Of a stretch of 64,000 nt of DNA, positions 10,665-21,798 are shown one piece after another (the first letter of the stretch is position 1; each line of letters starts with the position of its first letter). Under the pieces are notes generated by a model. That model searched no databases, was not told where the DNA came from, and saw nothing but the letters and a program-made list of their open reading frames with translations. The DNA lies in contig CM072343.1 of NCBI GenBank assembly GCA_036874045.1, positions 17,070,001-17,134,000 on the forward strand, in the 5' to 3' direction. The position numbers were made by a program, and so were the translations under genes. Source of the stretch: Cymodocea nodosa. Its lineage: Eukaryota; Streptophyta; Magnoliopsida; Alismatales; Cymodoceaceae.

Positions 10665-11876
10665 TCACTGATAAGTAATAGGAAAGCCGATGCCATGGCG
10701 GGTGGTGGGGTATATGATGAATAGAGCGCTGCAGATGAAAGCGACGAAGAGGGGCACGAGCTGGAGGGACAACATGAAGAGGCTCGACGCGTCCGGGTAG
10801 AGGCACAGCAACAGCCGCTGGTCGAGGACGGCGACGGCGATGAAGATGGCCAGCGTCATGAACGCGTGGGCGAAGTCTTTCGACGTCACCTGGTACTTGG
10901 CGGCCACGCGGGGCGGAGGCTCCGGGGAGCCGTCGATAACCCACAACCCGTCGAACGTTGCGAAGACGTACTTCATCGTGCCATCTTCTTCGTCGACGAT
11001 GCTGTCGGTGAAGCTCAGAATCACGCAGGAGAGGCCGCAGATGGCCATCAGAGACCACGTGCAAATCTGGAACACGATGTCGCATCGCCCTAAGTTGGTG
11101 AAGATGGGGGACAGGATCTGGAACACCAGCACCGTGCCTGTGGGGAGTTGGTTGGCCAAGGTGGCTGAGCTGCTGAATAAGGGACCTTGACTACCAGCAC
11201 GACCTTGACTGGGTGGAGGATTCAGCAAGGGCTGTACAAGCTCCCCAAGGTTTTCCGGTGGATCTTCAACATCTCCAGCATCACCGCCTGTGCTAACCGG
11301 AGGAGTCGGCAAGGACTGCGTCTGCTGGTTAACATTCTGCGGTGGCGCTTGAGCACCAACAACACCAGAGCCAACGGCAGGATTCGGCAAGGACTGCGTC
11401 TGCTGGTTAACGTTCTGCGGTGGCGCTTGAGCACCAACAACACCAGAGCCAACGGCAGGATTCGGCAAGGACTGCGTCTGCTGGTTAACGTTTTGCGGTG
11501 GCGCTTGAGCACCAACAACACCAGCGCCAACGGCAGGATTCGGCAAGGACTGCGTCTGCTGGTTAACGTTCTGCGGTGGCGCTGGACCACCAACAACACC
11601 AGAGCCAACGGCAGGATTCGGCAAGGACTGCATCTGCTGGTTAACGTTCTGCGGTGGCGCTTGAGCACCACCAACACCAGCGCCAACCGGAGGATTCGTC
11701 GATGTCTGCGTCTGCTGGTTAACACGTGGCGGTGGCGCTTGAGCACCACCAACACCGGCGCCTGCGCCAGCCTGATTCATTTGTGTCTGCTGATTAACAT
11801 TTGTCGGCGGTGCTTGGTCACCATCACCAGCAGCCCCACCCGAAGGACGATTCTGATTCGTCGGCTGGCCGGACAT
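10665..11876 (-). CDS. DMP: DMP/DUF679 membrane protein with a repeat-rich N-terminus
   Basis: A 403-residue single-exon gene, as DMP genes usually are intronless. Residues from about 237 to the end form the DUF679 core. It has four hydrophobic segments: TLANQLPTGTVLVFQ and following, VFQICTWSLMAICGLS, FAHAFMTLAIFIAVAV, and LQLVPLFVAFICSALF. The family end motif TRHGIGFP is present. DMP proteins sit in ER, vacuolar or plasma membranes; members act in membrane remodelling during senescence and in gamete fusion. The core resembles the general DMP1-7 type more than DMP8/9. Residues 20-198 are about seven 26-residue repeats of the type QAPPQNVNQQTQ, so the protein is about 180 residues longer than a usual DMP of 190-250 residues. 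I chose the ATG at 11876; the frame stays open 18 codons further upstream but without an ATG. A Harbinger element ends just downstream. Confidence 0.92.
   Translation of the reverse strand: MSGQPTNQNRPSGGAAGDGDQAPPTNVNQQTQMNQAGAGAGVGGAQAPPPRVNQQTQTSTNPPVGAGVGGAQAPPQNVNQQMQSLPNPAVGSGVVGGPAPPQNVNQQTQSLPNPAVGAGVVGAQAPPQNVNQQTQSLPNPAVGSGVVGAQAPPQNVNQQTQSLPNPAVGSGVVGAQAPPQNVNQQTQSLPTPPVSTGGDAGDVEDPPENLGELVQPLLNPPPSQGRAGSQGPLFSSSATLANQLPTGTVLVFQILSPIFTNLGRCDIVFQICTWSLMAICGLSCVILSFTDSIVDEEDGTMKYVFATFDGLWVIDGSPEPPPRVAAKYQVTSKDFAHAFMTLAIFIAVAVLDQRLLLCLYPDASSLFMLSLQLVPLFVAFICSALFIIYPTTRHGIGFPITYQ
11283..11819 (-). repeat. 78-bp coding minisatellite in the DMP gene
   Basis: Encodes about seven 26-residue repeats (residues 20-198 of the DMP protein). 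Units 3-6 (11355-11666) are nearly identical at the DNA level, and the outer units are more diverged. The period is a multiple of three, so the coding frame is kept when copy number changes. The same periodicity leaves a long frame open on the opposite strand. Confidence 0.92.
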
Positions 11877-11997
11877 GGCTTGGCACCTGAGCTTCCTTCT
11901 CCGGTACCCCGATCTCCCCAACGCCACCAAACCCTGCCTGGTTCCTTTGACCTTGCAGACTATTTTTCCTTTCCACGAATACCATAATTATCGCTTG

Positions 11998-12005
11998 TTT
12001 TTATA
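11998..12005 (-). promoter_or_regulatory. TATA box of the DMP gene
   Basis: TATAAAAA on the minus strand, 122 bp upstream of the chosen ATG. A start about 30 bp downstream would give a leader of about 90 nt. It supports the chosen start and direction of the DMP gene. Confidence 0.6.
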
Positions 12006-12205
12006 GCGGTCGAAACCTTGGGTGGGCTATTTTTTTTTTTCCCCTATCATGTTTTTAAAATTAAAATTCACATTTTTTAATTATATCAATGGGCTACTAC
12101 TAATTCGTAGAATTAAAGCCGAAGGTAGTCATTTCCTTTCACGGAACAAAGAGCAAGCCGCCGAAACGATCGGGAAAAACCGTTTTGGTTGGTGAGGACG
12201 TGGTC

Positions 12206-12211
12206 CACGTG
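12206..12211. promoter_or_regulatory. G-box (CACGTG) upstream of the DMP gene
   Basis: Palindromic CACGTG in the context 'tccacgtgtcc', about 200 bp upstream of the DMP TATA box. This is the core bound by plant bZIP and bHLH factors and resembles an ABA-response element. Function is inferred from position only. Confidence 0.45.
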
Positions 12212-12269
12212 TCCACCGTTGGCGCTACACCTAAGTCGGCATGTGAAGTACATTTTATTTATAATAAAT

Positions 12270-13337
12270 TTATTACAACAGCATTGAACTTTTCCAATAT
12301 AAAAGGTAAATAAGTTTAAAACTAGTAAATAAATTGATAAAATAATAAATTTACATATTTTACTAATAAATATTGTCGTTGATGGCGATTGGTGGTGTTT
12401 TTTTTTTTTTTTTTGGCTTGATGGTTGAAGTAGTCCAAAATTGTAGTATTAATATGCTTAAGAATGCAAAAACAGAAATTTTATTTTTTACGTGACATAT
12501 ATGCGTGGAAGATACGAGATATACGTGAAATATAAGCGAGAGATTAATCGATATTTAGTGATGACGAAATTTCTCAAAACACTCAAAGAATATCTTAATC
12601 TTGTAAAAAAAATATAAGGGAGAAAAGTAAACTTACATGAAAAATACCGAAAAATAATAATTATTGATATTTTTCAACAATCTAATTTTTCCAAATTAGA
12701 GCGATAAGTCGGCTGCACTTGCGAGAGATGTGTTGTTATCGTTCTCCTTGAATATTCTTGAACTTGAAATAAAGTTTTACATCGATACGAAAAAAAAAAA
12801 ATCTAACCTTATATAAAAAAAAGACTTACGACTTATTACTGCCAATTAATTTTATTTCTATTTAAGCTGGTTATAAGTATAAAAAAATAAATATAAGGCT
12901 ACATTGAAAAAGTGACACAGCATTCATTGTTAATTAATTTTAATTCTGACTTTGGGAGATGAGTTAGGTGGATTAAAAGATGTCAAATGGACTACTCAAC
13001 TGTTCCATGCACCGCACATTTGGGGGAGCCGTTGATTTTCTGTATTTTTCCAAAATCCAAAGGCTGCTGCTGGTCAAAAATCTGATCCTCATGATTTTTC
13101 ACGTGAGAATTGAATTTTTATTTATATTTAAATCAAAGGATGATTTGAACAAGGTATCAAAAAATGCGACAGCAGGTACTTAAAAATACTTTGACTTGGA
13201 TCTATGGTTTGCAGTCTGCCAACATGTATAATAGGATTTATAATAATTAGCAAAATTAAATTACATAATAAAAGTAATTAATTAATTTTTTTTTTTTTGC
13301 TTTCTCTCCATCTAAGATATCTTAATAATATTAATTT
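12270..13337. other. Intergenic stretch, nothing recognised
   Basis: AT-rich with long T and A runs near 12030, 12400, 12790 and 13290. One short open frame near 12980-13183 has no recognisable motif. No repeat family or RNA gene is identified. Confidence 0.5.
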
Positions 13338-14548
13338 CTTTAGTTGAACTAGAATGAAGTTTTGGTTTGATCGAAATTTTTTTTATATTCTTTTCATATT
13401 CAATTGAACTAGATGGTTAGATCGAAACTTTTGTTGTTTTTGTTTTTTAATTTTCAATCCAGACGAGACGAAGATAAATTTCAATTCGACTTAAACTCTC
13501 TCCTTATTTATTTATTTATTTTCCTTCTTCTTCTTCTTCTTTTTTGTTTTAGCTTTATTTGTTAGTTTAGCTAATTTCAAACTTAGCCATTCAAATCTTA
13601 TACTTAAGTTATGGTTCATTAAATTCGAAACTTAGTTTTATTTTTATATATATCTAAGTTTAAGTTTTTAATATTTTTTAAACTTAGATATATATTCTTT
13701 CTCTAAAAGTTACCATTTAATTTAGACGTATTTTAACTTAGATATTCTTATAATTTTATCTAAGTTAAAACTTCATTTTTTTTTTTTAAAATCTTTTAAC
13801 TTATATATTTTTTATATTTTATCTAACTTATAATTTCATTTAATTAATTTAATTCTTGTCTTTTAACTTAGATATTTTTATACTTTATCTAAGTTATTAT
13901 TTCATTCAATTAGTTTAGTCTCTCTCTTTTTTCTTATAACTTAGATATTTTTATATTTTATCTAAGTTATAATTTTATTTAATTAATTGAATGATATTTT
14001 CTCCCTTTTAGTTTTAGATTTGATTCTTGTCAAATTTCAAATGTTTTTCGTCAATTTTTTTGTTTGTTTGTTTTTTTTTTTTTCTTCTCTTTTTTTATAA
14101 ACAAGCTGTACAAAGGACAAATCAAATGCCCTAATTTCATCAAAATCCCTCAAATCCATGTAAGATAATCATCTTCTCTGAAATTAAAAAAATATATTTT
14201 AATTCTAAACAATCTCTTCGATACAAACTTCTTCCTGAAAACTCTAACTTTCCTGACTTTTTGAGACATACACAAACACTCTAAATTTTCTCAAAAATCT
14301 AAACTTTCTAATTCACAAAAATCTACAATTTTCATTGCTCACATTTCTAAATTTTTCAATGTGCATAAACAACTAATGTCATGTCAAAATATAGGCATAC
14401 CTTGAGTTTAAAATTAATTGATCATAAGTGAACAAAGCTATATATATATTATTTTTAAATTTTCAAAGTGAAACTAATTCCGCCATTGTTCACAATCAGG
14501 TTAGTTATCTTATTAATGAATACAATTATTTTCAATAACATGGTTATC
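13338..14548. repeat. Palindrome-rich dispersed repeat, copy 2 (1.21 kb)
   Basis: Same-orientation copy of 1945-3082 with the same order of blocks. It includes the array of 'aacttagata...tatctaagtt' units (about 13580-13990) and the right end 'ttcaataacatggtt'. It differs by small indels, notably an extra T-rich insertion near 14060-14100. Here it is not next to a transposase or to the LTR-like repeat, so it defines a dispersed unit of its own. Confidence 0.75.
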
Positions 14549-14853
14549 ATTAGTAATAATCAACATCTTTTTTTCTTTTCTCCGTGAGAACGCACATGCT
14601 CAAGAAAGGCACACGCACGTGGTTTACTCGTGAGATGGCGTTGACCATTTACATTTGACAAAACTATGGAACGTTTACCAACGATTTTATTTTTTTTTTG
14701 ACATTGAAGTAAATAGAATTCAAAAGGAGACTCAACTATGGTAACATAAATGGGAGAAAAGTCAATACATAACAAGTTTTCTAAAGAAAGTAACAAAAAG
14801 AATCGAAGTAATCACAACTACAAGGAAATGAGAGAAAACCAAAGATACAAAGA

Positions 14854-15261
14854 TTATATATTAGTGTATTTTTGATCTTCCACCTCATCAACCCACCTTT
14901 TAGTAGTAGAATTATCTGATTCAATGTTGGTGTGAACTATATACATATTCCAATTTGATTGAACTTCCTTCAAAATGTTAACTCCAATACTTGGAATCAA
15001 GTTTTCTAACCAAGAATAAGAAAAATGAATAATATTATTGAATATTCCAAAGATATTCATAATAGGATGTTCAAAATTCACATTATTTCTATTAATCCAC
15101 AAGGTCCAAAAGAAAACTAGAAAAAAGGTATACCAAACAATTTTAGAAAAATCGAAATTTAAATAAAGAAATCTACAAAAGCACAATGTGAAGGAAATCT
15201 TCACAAAGTAAAGCTTGTTGATCCTTAAGAAGGAACAACCATAACATTTAAGTTGATACAA
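14854..15261 (-). mobile_element. L1-type LINE 3' coding relic
   Basis: The minus-strand frame of about 135 codons contains WTLWINRNNVNFEH, the pattern seen in the C-terminal part of plant L1 ORF2 downstream of the reverse transcriptase and zf-RVT region. Only this tail is recognisable. It has no neighbouring reverse transcriptase core and is a fossil. Confidence 0.5.
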
Positions 15262-16533
15262 CCCAAAAAGAAATGTTTATTATTTTTCGAAAATAAGTTG
15301 CAATGGAAACATATTTTTCATTAAATTATCACATTCCATTGGAGAGAAATATATAATTGAAGTTCTTATGGATTGTAATGTGGGTTGGTAATAGCTTTCA
15401 CACTTTTATTCATAGACATTATCAACACATTAATTCACTTCTTAATGTCAATATCAAAGATTACTTGCATATGTAGGTCAAATTTTATTTCAGCATGTAT
15501 TAAACTCATTACTCGAAAAAGAATAATGGAATCCAATATTTGTGGAAGTAAGACAATCTCAACACTTGCATGTAAATGAAACAAGTTCATCAAAATTAAA
15601 ATCCATCCACAATTGTGTTACTCTTCCAATTGAATTAACTTCAAGTATGAAATTTATGGATGGTTGGAAATTCATTATTGGGACCTATAATCATGAGTGA
15701 TTATCTAATAAGTTTAATTTGTTTTAGCAATATAGAAACAAGGCTATTCATGCATGTTACTTATGAATGATACATAGGAAGTCATCAACAACAAGAGGAA
15801 GGATGAAGAATGAAAAGAGGACTTAGTGGCAGTTTTGTGAATAAGATAAAAATGATGCCTAAATATCTTTTTTAGACTTAAACATAAAGTAGAATGGTTT
15901 GAAGTCCTTAAACTTTGGAAAGAGGGTCTCTTTGGGCCCCTAATTAAGTTCCCCTATTTTTAATGGTTAACTACTAAAAAAATGCAAGTTGAATGTAAAA
16001 TGCATTTTTTATTATTAAGTAATAGATTAAAAGAATAGTCAGATATTTGTTTTTCAATTTAACTTTAAATGAAGGAAATTAGCATTCATTTTATACTATT
16101 GGAATTTCTAGTATTTTACAGAAATGTAGGCTATATATATACGGACGGTTGGTTTGACATAATCCATGACACTTTCTTTCCTTAAGGAAGATCGACCTTC
16201 TTCTTTTTTTTGAAAAGTGATAACTATATTATCTGTATTGGGTATATAGACAATTTTAGTTTGAACGAAAAGAGGAGATATACATGAATAATGTTGAAGT
16301 TACCATAATTTCATGTAAGTTAACATTATTGGTCCTAGCATCCTTCTCTTGCCTAAAGGTTATGAAATCTATTCCAAAAAGGCCAAATTACCAACACTAA
16401 GGAAGATCGAGAAGATATTCTCAGCTTTGTTATTAAAAACATGTCATTCAAGGTTAGAACCATCAAAACCCACGTTGACTTACGAAGAATATCATGCATA
16501 TTAATCTCACTTATAACATTGAAATTATTGCGG
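15262..16533. other. Intergenic stretch, nothing recognised
   Basis: AT-rich sequence up to the 5' LTR of the Copia element at 16534. The open frames are short and without motifs. Confidence 0.5.
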
Positions 16534-16709
16534 TGTAACAAACTTATTCCTCCCATGTAATCATCTTTGTTCTATATTTAGATTGTTAGCTCTAGTCCTT
16601 CTCTATAAATAGGACCTGTTATACTTCTTGTGATAGTGTAGAGAAAACATGTAATGAATAAATTCCACCAGAGTATATTCTTCTCCCTCTTCTTCTCTAC
16701 ACTTCATCA
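16534..16709 (+). repeat. 5' LTR of Copia element A
   Basis: 176 bp, TG...CA ends, with 'ctataaatagga' as a likely TATA box. It is followed by the primer binding site. Confidence 0.85.
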
Positions 16710-17279
16710 TGGTATCATTTGCCTAACTATCCATGGCATTGGCCTCCTCCATCTGCGATGACACCGCTTTCATTGTTGCACAACTCCCACCCATGGCCTC
16801 TCTCCCTCTCTCCTATAATATCACCGGCTTTTTTCCTTATCCTCTCTCTCAAACCACATATCTTGTATGGTCTGCTCAATTCTATGATGTGCTCTCTCTT
16901 CATAATCTCTCGCACATCATTGATCCATCTATGGTTCCACCACTAAAGACTTCTACTGCTCATCATTAATGGAAACAGGTTCATACTCTTATTTTGAGTT
17001 CGATTCGTTCCACTGTCGATCTTTCCATACAGTCATCCATTCATCGATGCACCTCATGCCGTGAAGCTTAGTGATAGTTGCAAAATTGGTTTGCTCCAAA
17101 CACTCAGGAATAAACTTCGCCAACTCAAGAAACATCCAAATGAACAAGTGGAAGACTATCTCCATCCAAATCGAAGAAGAGTAGATCGATGATTCTTCAA
17201 GAAAGAGAAAAAGAGGCTAGGAGAAGCGGGACATCTTAAAAATGAAATTGAGTGTTCTATCAATGACCTCAACCTTAGT

Positions 17280-18210
17280 ATTATTGATATATATATATTG
17301 TGATTAACAATCGTTAGTTAATAATCTCTGTAACTTACAATAACAAGATGCCAACAACCATTAGCTAATCATAACAAAACTTAATACATTTATCAGTATA
17401 AAGGGACATAAATGTCCCTAAGTGGACAAGACACTGCTGAAGACTGACGAAGACTATTTTTATCACTAACCTACGAGCTCAACATGAGTCTTCTCAATAA
17501 TGTGAAGCTTGTTCTTTATGTGCTGCAACCATTTTGGATAGAGTCCTTTTGTAAAGACATCTGCAATTTGATCTTCTGAAAAAACAAACTTTATTTGAAC
17601 TTGTCCATTTGCAACTTTCTCATTAATATGTTTTGTCCTGACATGAAATACTAGATTCGACGATAATGAAATAGTAGATGAATTATCACAGAAAATTATT
17701 GGTACAGAAAATAAAGGTATATTCAATTCACAAAACAATGAAGCAAGCCAGCATAGCTCAACAATAGTGGTTGTCAAGCTTCTATCTTCAGACTCAGTTA
17801 ACGATCTAGGCGCAGTAGTCTGTTTCTTTGCTAACCAGAATATGGGATTAGGTACAAGGAAAATACAATTTCCATCAAATGATCTTTTATCAAAAGGAGA
17901 ATCTGTACAATCAACATTTCTAAAAGCAAACAACATTAGAGGACCAGCTGTTAATATCAAGGACTCATTTAAAATTTCCTTTAAATATCTAAGTATTCTT
18001 TTTATAAAGATCATATGCAAATTTGTAGGAGCCTGCATAAATTGACAAGCTTGGTTAACACTAAAAGATATATAAGGGTAATATATTAAAGTGCACCAAC
18101 TATTCTTCTATACTCTGTTGGATCATCTAAATAGTATCTCTCATCCTTGGACAATTTCTTTAACTAGGCCGGCGTTCTTACTAGCTTGTTGTGTTCAAGC
18201 TGAGTTATAA
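17280..18210 (-). mobile_element. Copia fragment C inserted in element A, reverse orientation
   Basis: On the minus strand this carries the end of a Copia reverse transcriptase (ISFSVNQACQFMQAPTN, RILRYLK) and RNase H (ADVFTKGL, NKLHIIEKTHVELVG). These are followed toward 17280 by probable 3' untranslated or LTR sequence. It separates the gag part from the integrase part of element A and is a fossil fragment. Confidence 0.8.
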
Positions 18211-20842
18211 TCAACAACTATCTAATATATTGACTTTGATTTAATCAAGTGCTTGTAGTGCTTGGACTCAAACACAACTTATTATCTATTAAGCACTTCT
18301 CTCGTGATAATAACTATAACTTTATATTGAATGAACATGATTTTAAGGTGATCGATCAACTTAACGAAGCTCCTCTCCTCCATGGTTGTAGTCACGATGA
18401 TCTCTATTTCATCTCTAGAGTCGCTACCTCTTACACATTTCTTGCAAAAATGGGTGCTTCCACTTCTTTTGACGTCTAGTATGCTAGACTTGGGCATGCC
18501 TCTAGTAAGAAGATCCAACTTCTTTGTCGCCATCATCTACTTCTCACTAGTTGCACTGCCAGCCACTACCAGATTTGTCCTCTTGGCAAAGCTCATCAAC
18601 TTCCTTTCTTGTGCTTGAACCTCTTTAACTTGATGTTTGAGTACCATCTCTGGTTCCTTCTCTTTCTCATTTCCACTATATGCAAATATTATCAATGACT
18701 ATATTCGCTTTATGTAAACATTTTCAATGATGAACAAATCTAATGTTTTCTCCATCTTTGCTAAGTTTGAACTATTGGCTGAGAATCACTTGGGTCTAAA
18801 ATTAAGGCCATCCAAATAAATGGTGGTAGTAAATTTGTACGTCATCAATTCTGGTCATTCCTCAAATAACACAGCATTCATCAACTCCTCTCTTGCCCCT
18901 ATACTCCTGCACAAAATGGTGTTATTGAATGATGTCAATGAAGTCTTACTGAAATAGCGTGTTGTCTTCTTATTCATGTAGGTCTCTTGAAAAAATTTTG
19001 GCTAGCAACCTTTTCAAAATATATCACCATATGAAACTTTATATCACCATACTCCTAACTATAATGCATTGAAAATCTTTGGCTGTGCATGCTATCCCTT
19101 GCTGCTAGGACAGACATAAATTACAACCTAAGTCAACCCTCTATATTTTTCTTAGTTATTCTCCAAATCGCAATGTCTACAGGTGCTACAATCCAATCAT
19201 AGGTCAACTTTACATCTCTCGTCATGTTACCTTTGATGAAACCAACTTCCTTGCAAAATTACAATTTGCATCACTGTCATCAACTAATTCTTCATTTTTC
19301 TTTGCTCATCTATCACATATTCTCTCCATTGCCAACACCCAACTTCCTTTATCCTCTACACCACAAAATCGTTTTGTCTCTCCACTAACTTGAATTCTAG
19401 TGTATTTACCACCTTCGTCCCTCTCTCTTACTCCAATAGAACCAACACCTACCCCCACACTTGACCTTCCTACTACTCTAACTCCATTGATCATTCTACA
19501 CCACTTACAAAATCTCGATGCCTATCTAGCATTTACAGTCCTATTGTAAAGCACACAACTATTTGGTTAATTCTCAATCTTACTACTACGCATAGATGGC
19601 CATTGAAACAATTAGATGTGTGCAATGCCTTCCTTCAAGGAGATCTTGATGAAGATGTTTTCATGCAACAACCTTTGAGCTGCTGAGGCCCTCTTCAGCC
19701 AAGCCATGTCTGCAAATCTAAATCATGTCATTTATGGCCTTAAACAATCTCCACAAGTTTGGTTTTACTATTTGCAACACTTTCTCATATTACATGACTT
19801 CACCAATAGCTATGTTGATTCCTCTCTATTTGTCCATAGAGATAATGTCTCACTTCTTATTGTGATGATATATGTTGATGATATCATTGTCACTAGCTTC
19901 CACTCGACTACAGTCTCAACATTCATTGATCAACCATGCACCAAATTTTAGTGTTGACAACTTGAGCACCTATCATTCTTTTTGGGCATGGAAGTTTATC
20001 AAATCTTTGGCAAGCATTCATTTGACTCAAAGATGGTATACTACTGATCTCTTTCACTGCTATAATATGGAGTCCTACAAGCCAATCTCATCACTAATCT
20101 CTACCTCTAGATCTCACATTGAAAGTGATGTCCCTCTCTCTAATCCTACATTATTTCAAAGCCTAGTTAGAAGTCTCCTCTATCTAATTATTACACAACA
20201 TGATATTGTCTTTGCTATTCATCAAATTGCCCAACATACTCAACTACCAACAAAAAATGATTTTTTGCAAGCTAAACACATTTTAAGATATGTGAAAGGC
20301 ATTGTTCATCATGGCCTCTTTTACAACTCTTATTCTTCTTCTTCTGCCTTGTCTCTCCAAACCTACTATGATGTCAACTTGGTAGTCCTTTCACCTAATC
20401 AAAGGTCTATCACAAGTAATTGCGTCTACCTCAATAATCACCTCATTGCCTAGACCTTTAAGAAGCAACCCATAGTCACTAATTCTAGCATCAAATTTGA
20501 ATATTGAGCATTATCCACCACAACTATTGAGCTTTGCTAGCTACAATATCTTCTTTGTGGTCTTCGCCAATATCTTCCCTACACTTCCACCATCCTATGT
20601 GATAATCAATCAACCATACAGCTCTCTAAAAACTTAGTCTTTCATGCCTACATGAGGCATATTGAAGTGGATTATCATTTTGTTCAAGAACTAGTTCAAA
20701 AGCATGCACTTCAAGTTTGTCATATACCATCCTCTTTACAAGTTGCTAATGGCTTTACAAAGCCACATCCTCTTGACAAAAATTAATACTTTACTTCCAA
20801 ACCTCATCGCCACTCAATTGCATTGAGCTTAAGGGGGCATAT

Positions 20843-21558
20843 TGTTAGCTATGAAGATAGACTCAAGTTTGTAGTGTTTAACAAAAGAAAACGGATGCTC
20901 ATAAGGTTCAACCAATGTCAATAGATTGAATCTTTAGTGTTCTAGTTGAAACTAAAGGGAGTTATACAATCATAATGAAGGTAATGCATCGACACAAATT
21001 ATATAGAATAAGTTTGTATATTTTGGCTAAACCATACGAAGGAGGTGAGCGTCAATGCATAAACCACACAAAATAAGTTCATAGAGTTTGGACAAACACC
21101 ACAACCTAGAAGAATGATAGCTGACAAACTATATGAAATAAGTTCATGTAGTTTAGGCAAACGACATGAAGGAAGTGTCATACTAGTTAAAGAGTCAATG
21201 CACCTATGGGGGGAGGTCGTAAAGTCTACAGACCAACCTCATAATGTCTATGCAAACATCATGAGGGAGTAACTTTGACAAGAGATCGATGACCTAGATT
21301 GGGTCTATCTTAAGACACCTCTCGATACCTTGTAATGAAAATATTTTTAGGGTTTTGTATCACCCTATAAATATGTGCTTATTGTAACCTTATGTTGATG
21401 TTAAATGAGAAACAAAGAGTGACTAGCAATTGTGGACGTAGGCATTGCTAAACCACGTAAAACCTATGTGTTTTTGTGTTATTCTTCTTCTTCCTCAACT
21501 TCGTTCATCCATGATGAGTTTATGAGCCTTGAGTGCATTTCTGCTACATCTCTATAAC
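20843..21558 (+). repeat. 5' LTR of Copia element B
   Basis: About 716 bp starting 'tgttagctatgaag'. The part from about 21220 on matches the 3' LTR part at 27284-27618. It contains 'ctataaatatg' as a likely TATA box. Confidence 0.85.
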
Positions 21559-21798
21559 TAGTATCAAAGCTTCCAAGTTTAAAGAAGGCTTGGTTGCAAT
21601 GAGTAGTGGGAACTTTGAGTAATGGCAAAGGATGGAGAAGTGAAGATTGACAAATTTGATAGCAAAGACTTCAGTTTCTAAAAGATACAGATTGAGGATT
21701 TGCTATAGCAAAAGAAACTTCACAAACCACTACTAGGAAGGAAGTTGGAAGACATGAAACAATAGGACTGGGAGTTGTTGGACCACCAAACTATTGAG

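Noticed and set aside
11187-11987. Long open frame of 266 codons on the plus strand opposite the DMP gene
   Set aside because: It is the mirror of the 78-bp coding repeat. A period divisible by three keeps all frames open or closed together. No conserved motif, whereas the minus strand has an intact DUF679 core.
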